Positions 32,960 through 44,175 of a stretch of 64,000 nucleotides of DNA are shown here, piece after piece. A program made the position numbers and the translations under genes. The notes beneath the pieces were generated by a model. That model was given only the letters and a program-made list of their open reading frames with translations. It did no database searches and was not told where the DNA came from. How positions within the stretch are numbered: position 1 is the first letter of the stretch; each line of letters begins with the position of its first letter. Source of the DNA: Atherinomorus stipes (Eukaryota > Chordata > Actinopteri > Atheriniformes > Atherinidae); assembly GCA_023101725.1 (NCBI GenBank), contig JALJCO010007818.1, forward strand, positions 186,001 to 250,000, read 5' to 3'.

Positions 32960-33526
32960 AAAAAAAAAACACACAATTCAAATATCATATTGATATTTAA
33001 AAACATGGTAGCGATCTATTTTATTTAAAAAATCTCACGAGATTTCATCGTTCTGTTACAAAATCTCACAATGTTTCGTGAATTCTCGCAAGGTTTTGTC
33101 ACAGAACAATGAAATATCGTGAGATTTCATTTGCAAAATAGATCAATATTGCGTTTTTAAATGTCAACATGATATCAGCATATGAACATATCACCAAATT
33201 TTTGTGAATTCTCGCAAGATTTTGTAACAGAACGATGAAACATCGAAAGATTTCGTTTGTAAAATAGATCAATATTGGGTTTTTAAAATGTCAATATGAT
33301 ATCAGCATATGAAAATATTATGATATTTCAGTGTATTTATATTTTTCCCTTCCCCATTGTCTTTAGAAGTTTTAAAGTCTGTAAAAAATAAGTTTTTGAA
33401 GAAGAAGTTTTTTTTAGACTTGAGAAACAGCGGGCTGATAAGTTAAATATCGGTGGGGTGGCCAGTGTCCGATACTCAGTTTTAAGGCCGATACCGATAG
33501 GGGGCCGATTATATCGTGCATCCTTA
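32960..33526 (-). mobile_element. Composite hAT MITE, inverted copy, one end lost
   Basis: The right end, TATAATCGGCCCCC...TAAGGATGCACG on the minus strand, matches the left end of the element at 16873. The interior carries the same second module with ATTTCATCGTTCTGTTAC and TCATATTGATATTTAAAAA blocks. The junction between modules (ACAGACTTTAAAACTTC on the minus strand) is shared with the 16873 copy. The other outer end is missing, so no TSD can be checked. Confidence 0.8.
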
Positions 33527-34999
33527 GAATTGACCATTTTCTTCCATGGGAGTGTGTCTAAACTTTGGGCCCAGTAAATTTTAACTGGGAATCTTTGGAA
33601 AGACCTGCAGCCATAATTGCTGCAACATCGGACAGACTTTTACTGACTGGAGAGATCTCAGAGTAGAAACAGGATGCAAGATGGGTGCTTTAGGGGGGAA
33701 TCTGGTGCTTTACATTTGTGGCTGTTGTATGACAAACAGTGGAAAAGTTCAAGGGATATGAAAATTTTTACAAGGCTCTTTAATAACAGCAATGATAATG
33801 AAAAACTACACCAACAAAGAGTCAATGGCCTCAAAGTGTCACGACAGAATTTTATTTCAGCTCTGACTCAAAGATTAAATGATGCATAAAACCATAATGA
33901 AGTCCCAGTGAGGAAGGGGTGAGACGGGGGAGGAAAGACATTTAGAACAATGGTATCCTGTGTTTCCTGTCTCTTCCATTCTGTCTGCCGCACATGCTCA
34001 GAGGGGACGTGGGAAGACGCCGCCATGGCACTGCCCCGTACCGGCCCCGACCAGCAGATTCATGGCTAATGTCTGACTGAGAAAACACAGCTGTGACAAT
34101 AACGGCTCTGATACAGAGATGCACGAAAACTCCGAAATGGAGGAAACCTCGGAGGAAAAAACACAAGGAGAGGCACGAAGCAGGAGGGAACTGGAAAACA
34201 ATGTCAGATAAAGCTCGATGCAACACGTGGCTGGAACCCTTCAGAGATGGACGGATCATGAGAAAACATTTTGCAGTTGTGCAGCGTGAGAGAGGCTGAA
34301 ATATGAGAGTCATAACATAAACAGGACTCCACAGAGTGTGAGAAAGGGCGCAAACATCATGTGGGAAAGTCAGACACTGCCAGGTGAGAGGGTGAATAAT
34401 AAAAGAAAGGCTCATTGAGGGCTCAGAGGATCCGCCAGCTGCAGAGCTACACACACACTTTCACACACAAGTTGAAATGGATAAGAAAGAGGAGGAGGAG
34501 GAGGGACAGTGTTCAGGGTGAGGTAGGCCAGTTTTATGTCAATATGTCAATATCTGTAATGAAATGAAGGCCGCCTCACACAACATCCAATCAGCCGGTG
34601 TGTTTGTGCAGCCATCAGCATAACGCTGTATCTCACACCATCTCTAGCTGGACCCCCCCCCATCACTTTAATAACTGTCCCTTCACTCTGATTATTAAAG
34701 CTGAGCTCACAAACAACTAAAAGTGAGAGTAAAAATCTCAGGATCAGCATGATTTTTAAATTAGTTCCACAATTTTATCATCATCATCTTCTCCTCGCCG
34801 TTATTATATCACTGCCCAAGTAGATTAATTTCAAACTTATTTTTATTTTCATTACAGATATACAACTCAAAGTCTCAAGAGAAAAACCAAAAACGAAAAA
34901 GTTTGATTTGTTACTCATAGATGCAGCAAAACCTTTCCAGTCCATTTTAAAAGTATAGTTGGTCAGATTTATTCAGGTCAAAAGATCATCTGCTTTTTA
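33527..34999. other. No recognised gene
   Basis: The 170-codon minus-strand frame at 33942-34454 has no domain and overlaps other open frames. A short GGA repeat lies at 34491-34503. Confidence 0.35.
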
Positions 35000-35345
35000 A
35001 AACATCCATCCACCTTCTACCCTTATCCAAGGTAGGGCCCGTTCTCCCTCTCCACCTCCTCTTGGGGAATTTCATGGCATTCCCACATTAGAAGGGTTAC
35101 ATAGTCCCTCTGTAGAGTCCTGGTTATGTCTCAGGATCTTCTCCCAGTGGGGCATGCTTGGAAAACCTCCAAGGTGAGGCGACCGTGAGGCAGCCTAATC
35201 AGATGCCTGGACCATCTCAACTGACTCCTTTCAATACGGAGGAGCAGCATTTCCACGCCAAGCTCACTCCGGATGTGTGAACTTCTCACCCAATCTCTCA
35301 GGATGTTCTCAACCACCTTCCAAAGGAAGCTTATTTCAGTCGCAG
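35000..35345 (-). mobile_element. LINE ORF2 C-terminal fragment
   Basis: The minus-strand frame 35131-35316 reads RDWVRSSHIRSELGVEMLLL, then ERSQLRWSRHLIRLPHGRL and EVFQACPTGRR. This is a well-known C-terminal block of a teleost non-LTR ORF2 protein. The sequence past the frame continues to match at DNA level (TGGGAATGCCATGAAATTCC, minus strand) but is frameshifted. The clade is not assigned. Confidence 0.8.
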
Positions 35346-35354
35346 TCTCATTCT

Positions 35355-36060
35355 TTCATCCATTGTCTATGATGCTTATTCCACTGCAAGGTAGTAGGAG
35401 GCTGGAGCCAGCTACCAGGCAAGAAGCAGGGTACACCCTGGACAGGTTAAAGGGCCAACACAGAGGCAAACAACCACTCAGGAGCTGTTCACACGAGGAC
35501 GATTGTGGGTGAAAATGGCAAAATATTTAATTGGAAGTGCCTTTCATTCACATGGCAGCGGTGTTATTCTGGGGTGAAGACGCAAAAATCTGAAGACTCA
35601 TTCCAAAGTGGAATTCCTGAAGACGCGACGCTGTTGTGTTCTCATCTGTACGGTCCAAAACGCAAAAATGATAGTGGACCTGCTCACGCCACGCTCACGT
35701 CGCATGCGCATTGACGTCACACACAAACAGGAAAAACAACAATGTACGTAATGTACGTAAACTACGTAAACCCAGCGGATCTAAGATAGATTTTACGTAT
35801 GTGCACAAACATGGACTTCTATCACAGCACCACCTAACGGCCTGGCGTGCATATCCAGTCGTATTCCACACACTCTCGCTTCCTCGTATGCACACAGATT
35901 TTTTCATGGCGACGCTCGTGTAGACGTGGATAAAAAGATGAAGAAGAGACGCCACTTTTGCGTCTTCTCTTCTGATCGTCGCCATGTGAACGTAGCCTCA
36001 GACTCATTCCTAGAGCATGCACAACTCCACACAGAAAGGCCGGGCTCCAACAATCCCCCA
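35355..36060 (-). mobile_element. SINE-type repeat fragment split by a MITE
   Basis: 35355-35480 and 36001-36050 are consecutive pieces of the same repeat family as 19781-20112: GGGTACACCCTGGACAGG, then GCACAACTCCACACAGAAAG. They join correctly when the intervening element is removed. The tRNA-like promoter part is not visible here. Confidence 0.65.
35481..35997. mobile_element. MITE with TCA 3-bp TSD (Harbinger-like)
   Basis: Starts GGAGCTGTTCACACGAGGAC and ends GTCGCCATGTGAACGTAGCC, imperfect TIRs. TCA flanks at 35478-35480 and 35998-36000. The insertion is confirmed because the host SINE repeat reads through it. The interior has several ACGTAA words and is non-coding. Confidence 0.75.
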
Positions 36061-36065
36061 ACATA

Positions 36066-36217
36066 CAGGGAGTGCAGAATTATTAGGCAAATGAGTATTT
36101 TGATTACATCATCCTCTTTATGCATGTTGTATTACTCCAAGCTGTATAGGCCGAAAGCCTACTACTAATTAAGCATATCAGGTGATGTGCATCTCTGTAA
36201 TGAGAAGGGGTGTGGTC
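36066..36217 (+). mobile_element. Tc1-like transposon 5' end
   Basis: 'CAGGGAGTGCAGAATTATTA' after TA, then 'CATCATCCTCTTTATGCATG', is the 5' terminus of a teleost Tc1-like family I recognise. It breaks off at a Harbinger-like start (36221); no transposase part is present. Confidence 0.75.
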
Positions 36218-36220
36218 TAA

Positions 36221-36404
36221 CCCCGGCTTTACACCTGGTCCGTGACGTGACGTGAGCGCAGCGCAGCGGCGCGCCCTGCGCACCGGATCGCGCCCATGTA
36301 ATCAATGGTGTGAAACATATTGCTCACGCTGCGGCGCGTGTGCGGTCCGTTGTCGCTCCGGCATGCCGTGCCGCTGCGCTGTTATTAGTTTTTTTGATGG
36401 AAAT
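36221..36404. mobile_element. Harbinger-like MITE left end, partial
   Basis: CCGGCTTTACACCTGGTCCG follows TAA (36218-36220) and matches the arms of the element at 29086-30102. The right arm was not found before or after the purine-rich sequence that follows. Confidence 0.55.
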
Positions 36405-36637
36405 AAAAAAGGAAGAAAAGATCAGTGTAGGATAACAACAAAAACACACAGAACACAAAAAAATAAAAAAGAATATTTCAAAATTATAGGGGAGTGTGGA
36501 AATCTCAAAACAACAGAAAAGACAAGGAACGATCAAAAAAGAAAACAAAAAAAAGAAAGGAAATGATAAAAAAAGAAACAGATACGCGCCAGCTCTATTT
36601 TTGACGCAATAAAAAAAAAAAAAAAAGGGAAGGGGGG

Positions 36638-36669
<32 letters not shown>

Positions 36670-36686
36670 GGAAAAGGAAAAAACCC
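36405..36686. repeat. Purine-rich block C
   Basis: A-rich with G, including A runs of 18 and about 28 near 36608 and 36638. Few pyrimidines on the plus strand. Confidence 0.75.
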
Positions 36687-37265
36687 GGTCCACATCTAGC
36701 AGATGATGACAACACACTGCATATTGCGTTACATCTGCTTATATGAGCTGCGTTTTCATCAGCAGCGCATGATCATTCACAGACAAATGTGTTTAAATAA
36801 CTCGCGGACAGTAGTTATCGATGCTTTAAGAACTTGCATGATGTCCGCATGTTGTCCAAAATAAATGTTTCTCGCTGCGGGCAAATGCCGGATTTTTCCT
36901 ACAGGCCTGTACTGTATATGATTGATGAAACTTCCCCCAATTGCTCCGATTCCAAAGTTAATGCCTAAAAATGATCATAAACATAATAATTTGAAAGGCA
37001 AATTTATTTTGCAGCCTCCGTTCTTCACCAAAAAGGAAATGAAATGCATCCAGGAAACAAATATCACCAAATCACATGTCATTTCTGTCCAAATCACAGA
37101 AATGTCTATTGACATTGGATTAGTATTGTCAGAGGACCTTGGAGTTTAGTAAATTATAGTAGGTAGTTTGCAGGGGAATTATTACATCACAAATCACAGA
37201 CATGGCCAATTCGCACGGAATTTAAATCACAGACAATCTCTGTAATTATTGCAAATTACATGTGG
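36687..37265. other. No recognised feature
   Basis: No supported gene or repeat. Confidence 0.3.
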
Positions 37266-37935
37266 TCCCTAGATAATACTAATCCTGTCAGAATAGGGCT
37301 AAAGAAGGGAAGGCAACAACTTATGAAATGGTATACAAAAAGGTGAGGGGGCAATAAAAATATTTAAAACATTAAAAACCGATCTAAAAAGGTGGGTCCT
37401 CAGGAGGGATTTGAAGGAGTTGAGTTCAGTGCAGTTACGGAGGGTTTGGGGGGAGTGAGTTCCAAAGAGCAGGGGCAGCAACCGAGAAGGCTCTGTGCCC
37501 CCAGGTTCAGCACTTAGTCCTAAGAGGAGCAGAGAGGAGGTTGGCATCGGCTGAGCGTGGGGCAGTTGTTCCCAAAGTGGGGGGCGGCCCCCTGGGGGGC
37601 TCAGGGTAATGTCAGTGGGGGCCCAGCCAGGCTAAAAAGTATATTTTTTTGTACTTCTAATAAAAATATGGGCATATTCTTTTAAAGTACTAATGAACAA
37701 ATGATGATGACTCAAAAGCATTGCCCCCCCGTCCCAAATGCAGTGCATTTTTTCATGTGTCTCGTGGTAAATCCTCGGATGCATGTGGTAGCAGTGGTGG
37801 GATGGGGGGCTAGACATTATAATTGCCAATGAAAATGGGAACCACTGGCGTAGGGTATGAGTGGGAGTGTACGGGTGGGGCAGATCAGTGAGGCAGGAAG
37901 GGGGTCAGGTTGTGAAGAGATTTGAAGGTAATCAA
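37266..37935 (-). mobile_element. LINE ORF2 fragment split by a hAT MITE
   Basis: The minus-strand frame 37299-37547 contains LFGTHSPQTLRNCTELNSFK, then SLLRTHLFR. This matches the extreme C-terminal end of a teleost non-LTR ORF2. The flanking DNA (GGTTGTGAAGAGATTTGAAG) resumes after the MITE at 37856. Confidence 0.65.
37563..37847. mobile_element. hAT (Charlie-type) MITE
   Basis: Starts CAGTTGTTCCCAAAGTGGGG and ends AATGGGAACCACTG, matching the CAGTGGTTCYCAA terminus of Charlie-like hATs. TSD GCGTGGGG (37555-37562) and GCGTAGGG (37848-37855) match at 7 of 8. Non-coding. Confidence 0.85.
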
Positions 37936-39018
37936 TGTCTTTGACAGTTGAAATGAAGGTGTTGACTAAAAGAAGGGAAAAAAGGGATAAAAAGAAAAAA
38001 GGACAAATATGGTTAAAGTGAAGTTAAAGGAATATGGATGTCAATACTGCCTGGAATCAGTCTTTGGACAGTCAGAAGCTTCTTAATGGATCGTGGACAC
38101 ACGGGATGTGCTGCATACAGGAGGTCTTAATTAAATGTTAAACAAAGATGAGGGCTCCGCCTAGTTACACCAGCAGTCATACCGTCTGAGCACACACACA
38201 AAGTGACTTTCAGCTCTTTCCAAGGGATTATCTTCTTCAGCTTTATCACGCGAAATGAGATTAGTTCAGTCAAGTTTACTCTCACACAAAAACAAAGAAA
38301 GCATGTAGCAACAGCGAGCTGAAAGAAATTGCAGAGGTGAAATAATTCAACAGATCTTTGAGACTGCTTCCTCTGATTGGGCGGTTTATCTACCCCAACC
38401 TTTTTTATATTGTTTAAACTGTAACTCTTCCAGCCCTTGATTGGTTGCGGGTTGTTGGTCCAGTCTTGTTTCTGAACAGGACCTGTTTGAGTTAGATCAG
38501 GTGTGATCTTGCAATGGACTTGACTCAATAGAGTTGTTCACATAATCAGAAAAATATCAGTTTCTAACAGTCACGTGGAAGTAGGAGGCAAAAACGCCCA
38601 GTTTAAAGTCACAATGGAAACTCCCTCTGCTGCAGGGGGAACTCACAGGCTTCTTTTAGCATGAGTGGTTGTTTTCATAGCAAGTTTTTTGTCAGGATTT
38701 TACACTTTCTTTACTAAGAAATAAAAGCTTTGCAGAGACCTGCAGTCCGTCACAACTTTAAGAGCCGGGGTTAGCTTAACGATTTTGGAAGTATAGTCTG
38801 TTTTCTGTTTGTTGCAGTTTTATTTAATTGATTTGGCTTTAAAAGGTGCTCGCCTTTAAAACGGCATGTGGTTTTAAACTTTTGAAGGAGGGACAAAGGT
38901 TGATGGAAGTGAAGTACTTGGACGGAACAGGAGTGCAGTTTGCCAGCAGAGCCGAATGGGCCCAAGTAAATATGGGTTTTCTTAATGAGGCAACAGGAGA
39001 GTACACCTGCTGCTTGCT
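37936..39018. other. No recognised feature
   Basis: The frames at 38127-38528 and 38846-39139 show no domain. Confidence 0.35.
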
Positions 39019-39041
39019 CACACACACACACACACACACAC
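39019..39041. repeat. (CA)n microsatellite
   Basis: 23 bp of CA. Confidence 0.95.
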
Positions 39042-39210
39042 CCCCAGACCCACATGCAGATGTCCAGTCGACAGGTGAATACCAGTACTTTGCAGGGTCT
39101 GTGGAGTTTCTTGTAGTTCTGGTTAAGACGTGGCACTAATGTCAATGTGCAGCTGCTGTTACTGATTACTGAAGAAAGTGAAAGAAGCAGGGATGGACAG
39201 ATGGGGTTTA

Positions 39211-39236
39211 TGTGTGTGTGTGTGTGTGTGTGTGTG
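39211..39236. repeat. (TG)13 microsatellite
   Basis: 26 bp of TG, about 170 bp from the CA run. Confidence 0.95.
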
Positions 39237-40114
39237 CTCGGTTTCAGCATGCAACTTAGAAAAAGCAGCATGAAGCTGCATCTGATTGGATGAAATAAGG
39301 ATGTGGATGTTGCACACACACAGTTGTTGAACCATCAAACAGGTGTGAAGCCTCCGGCATTCATCGGCGATCATCCCTCCAGCGCTCACAGCTGCACTCT
39401 TCTGTTCTTCCTGTCTTTTCCCTCCATCCATCTTCCCTCCCAGCCCTCCTAAATGCACAGTTAAAATCTAAATTCAGCTCACATTGCACGATGGATTCAG
39501 TGTACAGTGCCAAATGTCCCCCCACACACATTAACCTGTTTCCCCCTGCCGTTTTTTTCCCTTTACCTTTCTTCTAGTCTGTCCATCACTGCCATGCTGC
39601 TTCTCTCTAACGCCTCCTGCCTATTGGTCATATGTCCATCCATCCTTCCTTCTTTTCTTCCATTTGTTTATGCAGCTCTGGGTCAGTGTGAGAGAGGCCC
39701 ACAGGGTTGGCATGGTAGCCTGGCAGAAACACACAAGACTCCCCAACTGCCCCCTGGGATGCCCCACAGGAGGACTGGGAAACCTTTATTTACTGTAGAT
39801 TCTTTTCATTCTGCTCTTCCATCCTTTCTTCTCTCAGGTCACTTTGTTGCTCTTTTTGAACCAGCATAAGTACAATCCTGCTGTTTCTGGGGACAGTTTC
39901 TGTTTTCATTAGATGGAAAAATGATGTTGGCCAAAATATCAAGTACTGAGTAAAGTTTTAGGGGAAAAAAATACGTTTTTAAGGGAATCTGGATATGGTC
40001 ATCCGGTTTACACCAGGTGTAAATTCAGTAACTCCAACCAGCTTATAGAAGCTCATTAAGCAGCAACAAGTTGCAGTGATGGTTTTCTGTATGAAGTTAT
40101 GAGTCTCTAACATG
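39237..40114. other. No recognised feature
   Basis: Includes a short CCAT/CCTT-rich stretch near 39640. No gene is supported. Confidence 0.3.
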
Positions 40115-41691
40115 GTTGTGAAGGACTTTGGTCTGCTCATCTTTACGATGTTGCCTCAGTTCAGCATTAGTTTCTGCACACACTGATATACAGTAGTTCA
40201 TGGTCCACTCAGTGACTGCTAATTGCCCAAATCCTGTGGCTCCAGGACAAGCCCAGATCATCATACCCCCACCACCGTTCTTGGCATGAGGTGTTTAATA
40301 GGGCTGGGTATTGTTAAGAACCCCACGATTCAATTCCATTTGGATTCTTTGAGTTGCAATTCAATTCAATATCGATTCAATTCAGTATTGATTGAAATGC
40401 TTTGATATCGATTCAGTGGGAAGAAAAAATACACAAATGATTACAGTTTCTGTTGTAATTTTTTAAGTATTTATTTTATATGCCCACGTAAACATATGTG
40501 GTATGTCACCTCACATTTTTGAGCAATTGATAGTTATTTTGTGACGTCACGGTCTGTAGGGAATGCCCCCCTGGTGGGGAAAAAACATTGTTGCTCGCCA
40601 CCTGCAGTCTTAGAACAAGCCAGAGAAACCCACAGTTGTGCTACTGAAAAATACCAGGCGGTTGTTTTTGGATCAGGTACACAAACCACCGGGGGAAAAA
40701 AGCTGGGGTTGTGTTTTCACCTGGTTTTTACCGCATTACGTCCTATAAACACTCCCCGAAAAGAGAAATCTGTGGATTAGCAGTGAACACTTCATCAGCG
40801 GTTAGTAACGCCCACACCTACTTCATCCGTATATAGTTAGCGTAGTTTTAACCACAAATAAATCCTTATGTTTACGTGTTGATGTGATTTGTTGGAGGCG
40901 ACACTCTCGCCCGCCGTCATTCTAATGAGTTGACGTTAGCTACAAGCTAAAATGGAGGGATGTGGTAACGCAAATAAATATTCAGCTGAATAGCGCAAAG
41001 ACAAGATGTGACAGGTTTTTCATGCATACCTATCCTACATGTATTTTTTTATTTACGTCTCTTCATAGCACTCCATCCTTTCTAAACCTGAGGTTGTAAT
41101 AAGTTAAAATGAGAGGAAATTATTCTATTTCTGTTATTTCTGTGTGAATAGTAGTTTTTAGTGAGAACTGTCGGTGCACTTGTATACCTTTCTTCTGGCA
41201 GCGGTGTACGGTGACGCTTCTCAACCACACAGATGTAAATATCACTGAATGCAGGCTGAGCAGGGATGTGGTGATGCTTAACGGCTCATATACAGCAGTC
41301 GCTTCTCTACACAGGTCACGAGTGTCCAAAACTTCCAACTTATTTCTGTATCTTTCCTTCTCGGCGACTGACAGGTGATTTAAACAACTATTCTCTAGTC
41401 TGTCTGCTCAGACTCCGCTGCGCTCCGCCATCTTTTGCCCGCCAGGGCTCCTGGCAGGTCATGTGACTGAAAACTATCAATAAAACATCTGAAAATGAAA
41501 AATAGTCACAGATATAGTGTTATAGAAATATTGTTGTTGCATGATCTAATGCAGCCTCCGTCTATACGACGTAAATAACATGAACAGCACCCCCCACAGG
41601 TCAGGGGGTGAATCAATTTAGAGGATTTGCCAGATCATTATTGAATTGCGCAGAGAAGTTTTGCGATGCATAAATTAATTGATCTTTTTAC

Positions 41692-42323
41692 TAGGGGTGT
41701 GCCAAAATATTGATACACTGAAATATCGCGATATTTTGTGTTGTGATATCATATCGATATTTTAAAAAGCGGTATCGATATTTTTACGAAATCTCGCGAG
41801 ATTTTGTAAGTGACCAGTGAGATCTCGCGAGATTTCGTTGTTCTTTCTGCAGCGGTTCAGCATGTAGAAAAGTCCCTGCATTAGCACTGATATCTATGGG
41901 CAGGCTGCAGGTTCAGGTAAACTTTAAACATGCTGTAAAGTACAAATTAAAATGTGTGTCCAGGTTTTCACAGACCCCCCAGTTGTTTGAGATTATGAAG
42001 AAATAATGACTGAAATGTTTTTTTTATATGCTTTCTTAAGAAGAACCACTGTGCACTTTGTTTTACTGTTTTGCTCATTTCATATGAACTGATGTCACTT
42101 ATGTGCTTCTGATTGATAATATTTTGTAATTCATTTCACATGGATTCACTTTGGTCGATAAATTTGGAATGTCTTCAGGGACAAATACTGTGGTCTATCG
42201 TGGATAAATTTATTGCAATATATTGATTTTTTGCAGAATTACTGTATCGTGATATTATCGTTATCGTAGGCAAAATATCGTGATAGTATCGTATCGCAAG
42301 GTACCTAGTGATTCCCAGCCCTA
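41692..42323. mobile_element. hAT MITE with exact TSD and TCTCGCGAGA motifs
   Basis: 632 bp from TAGGGGTGTGCCAAAATATT to GTGATTCCCAGCCCTA, with exact TSD CTTTTTAC at 41684-41691 and 42324-42331. It belongs to the same broad family as the second module of the composites at 16873 and 32960. Two perfect TCTCGCGAGA palindromes occur near its left end. Non-coding. Confidence 0.9.
41792..41832. promoter_or_regulatory. Two TCTCGCGAGA palindromes
   Basis: Perfect 10-bp palindromes at 41792-41801 and 41823-41832. This sequence is an established vertebrate CpG-containing promoter element bound by BANP (earlier linked to ZBTB33). Related elements in the window carry decayed forms such as TCTCACGAGA. 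Activity here is inference. Confidence 0.45.
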
Positions 42324-42430
42324 CTTTTTACCCACCCCCAGTGTTTGTTATGATTTGCTGTGTTTGGTTCTCTCCAAACATGCTCCTGTGCTTTATGGCC
42401 ATACAAGTTATCCCGACGAGTTTTTCAACT

Positions 42431-43732
42431 CAAATGCCAAGTCATTTGATTTTGAGAATCGTCCGAAACCGAGTCCTGATCCGACACTTCTATAATACAA
42501 TAAAAAAATTTTGTAGTTGTGGTGACACCACTGGTCGCAAAGGTTCTGTTTACCATTTGTAACTCTCTTTAGAGTGACGGACTCCAAATAGTTTTTAAAT
42601 GAGCTTATAAGCGTTCACCTGATAAACACCCATCAGCATAGGCTGCTACTGACCCTCTCATTTCTTGTGGAGGCAGTAACTGTGCACACACACTAATTCT
42701 GACTTTTAGCTTTTGTTCAAATAATGAACATTATGATAGTAACCTGATGATTTCCATTAACAACTCTTTAAACACTAAAATCTCTCGAGATCGTTTCCCC
42801 TTTCAAATTAACCTCGTTTTAGAGAATTAAACTATTAGATTCCTTCCTCTGCTCCACATAGTCTCAGTTCTCTGGCTTTTTCTCAGTACCCTCACAGCCC
42901 CCATTTAGATTAATTGCACAGTGAATCTTTCAGATCATCTTCCTTCCTCTCCACATGAATGTGCTGACACACTCTCTACAGTCTCCTCTACCTGTTATTG
43001 TACAAATGTTTTCAAAAGGAAGGCTATCTCTGAAGAGAAAGCAGCAGTTTATTTGTTTTTGATCTGTCTTATCATGCAGCCCTTGCATACCCAGCAGTAG
43101 GCACACATGCACACTTTGTCAGGAAGCTCATTAGCTGGAATGAGTTGTGTTCTGTTGGACTTCAGTGGCCATTACGGGTTGACTCGTTGGGCTGCAGCCA
43201 GCAGAGTTTTTTGTGTGTCTTCAGGCTGCTTGTTCATTCATAAATATTTTTGGCTCATGCGTCCTCATTTTGGGTCCCCACTCTGAGACAAAACTTTATT
43301 TAACAACTGAACAGGCTGACTTTGGAAAAAAAGTTGCTGTCATGTTTGTCGTTGATGATTTACTTTTGACTTTTCTGGATGAAAAAAACCCATTTCCTTC
43401 AGCAAATTTCTTACATTTCATTCAGAAACTTCAATTTCTGCTTCGCACCATTTCTTTTTTTGATTGGGTTTTTTTTTTGTTTTTTTTTGCTGGACATTTT
43501 CTGTTTTCAGTCACATTAATTAGAGTTTTTGTCCTGATGCATTTAAGTCTTCCACTATCCACTTGCATGTTTCCCCTTTACAACCTTCCCATTTCTTTTT
43601 CAAGTCCTCTAAATGTTGGACACAGCTGACTGGGAACAACTTTCCACACACCCTAAAGGAGTTTTGTAATCCTTTCTTACTCCATGTTTCCTGACAATCA
43701 GCTGCTGCAAGCTATTAAACCCTGCAGACCTT
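42431..43732. other. No recognised gene
   Basis: The 138-codon frame at 43213-43629 is F/L-rich with no domain and no splice support. Confidence 0.35.
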
Positions 43733-44175
43733 TAAGGGCCCGTCCCCACTACGCTGAGTTGCAGTAAAACTGCAAAATTTTTATAGAGATCTGCCCTTTC
43801 ATCCCCACGAAACCGGGGATTAGCCCCTATGAAACTGATCATGTCTGACACCAGGTGCCAAGGTGAAGGGATTTGAAACCTGGATCATCTGCATTCTGTC
43901 AGTATAGTGAGGCCCCAAACTTGGAGGGTATGACGTCAATGTGATGAACATAGCGCCGATCACGATAAAAATGGCATTGGTGATCAACTGTGTTGTGGTG
44001 CTGCTCCAGACAATCCTACTTATTTACAGCTTTTGCACCAAAATGCTGTTCTTACAACGGAGTATTGAGTTTTTGTACCATCAGCAGCAGAAGCAAGCCG
44101 ACATGCATGTCACATTATACGAGGTGAGCCCTTTTCTGTGCACACACTATGTCCTCTCCTAGCTTTGGAGTGTTA

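Larger units (their letters stand above)
40299..42340. mobile_element. hAT element, itself interrupted
   Basis: Left end TAGGGCTGGGTATTGTTAAG; right end near TTTTTACCCACCCCCA. The flanks are GTGTTTAA (40291-40298) and GTGTTTGT (42341-42348), 6 of 8 identical; the second matches the Tc1 host sequence. The left subterminal region has repeated ATTCAATTC and ATCGATTCA. No transposase is readable. A separate hAT MITE is inserted close to its right end. Confidence 0.75.
40115..42430 (-). mobile_element. Tc1-like remnant split by a nested hAT pair
   Basis: Minus-strand translation of 40190-40290 gives GGGGMMIWACPGATGFGQLA followed by VTEWTMN. This is the GGGSxMxWGCF block of Tc1-like transposases. 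The remnant continues after 42340 (TTTGCTGTGTTTGGTTCTC on the plus strand). Joining 40298 to 42349 restores the expected family sequence, so 40299-42340 is a later insertion. Confidence 0.75.

Noticed and set aside
33942..34454. 170-codon minus-strand frame
   Set aside because: No domain, overlapped by other open frames, and no splice signals that would make it an exon.
36321..36720. Genes in F-rich minus-strand frames
   Set aside because: Caused by A-rich plus-strand sequence in purine block C.
38771..39319. 182-codon minus-strand frame
   Set aside because: Spans CA and TG microsatellites; no domain.
43213..43629. 138-codon plus-strand frame
   Set aside because: Hydrophobic by T-richness only; no homology recognised and no splice context.
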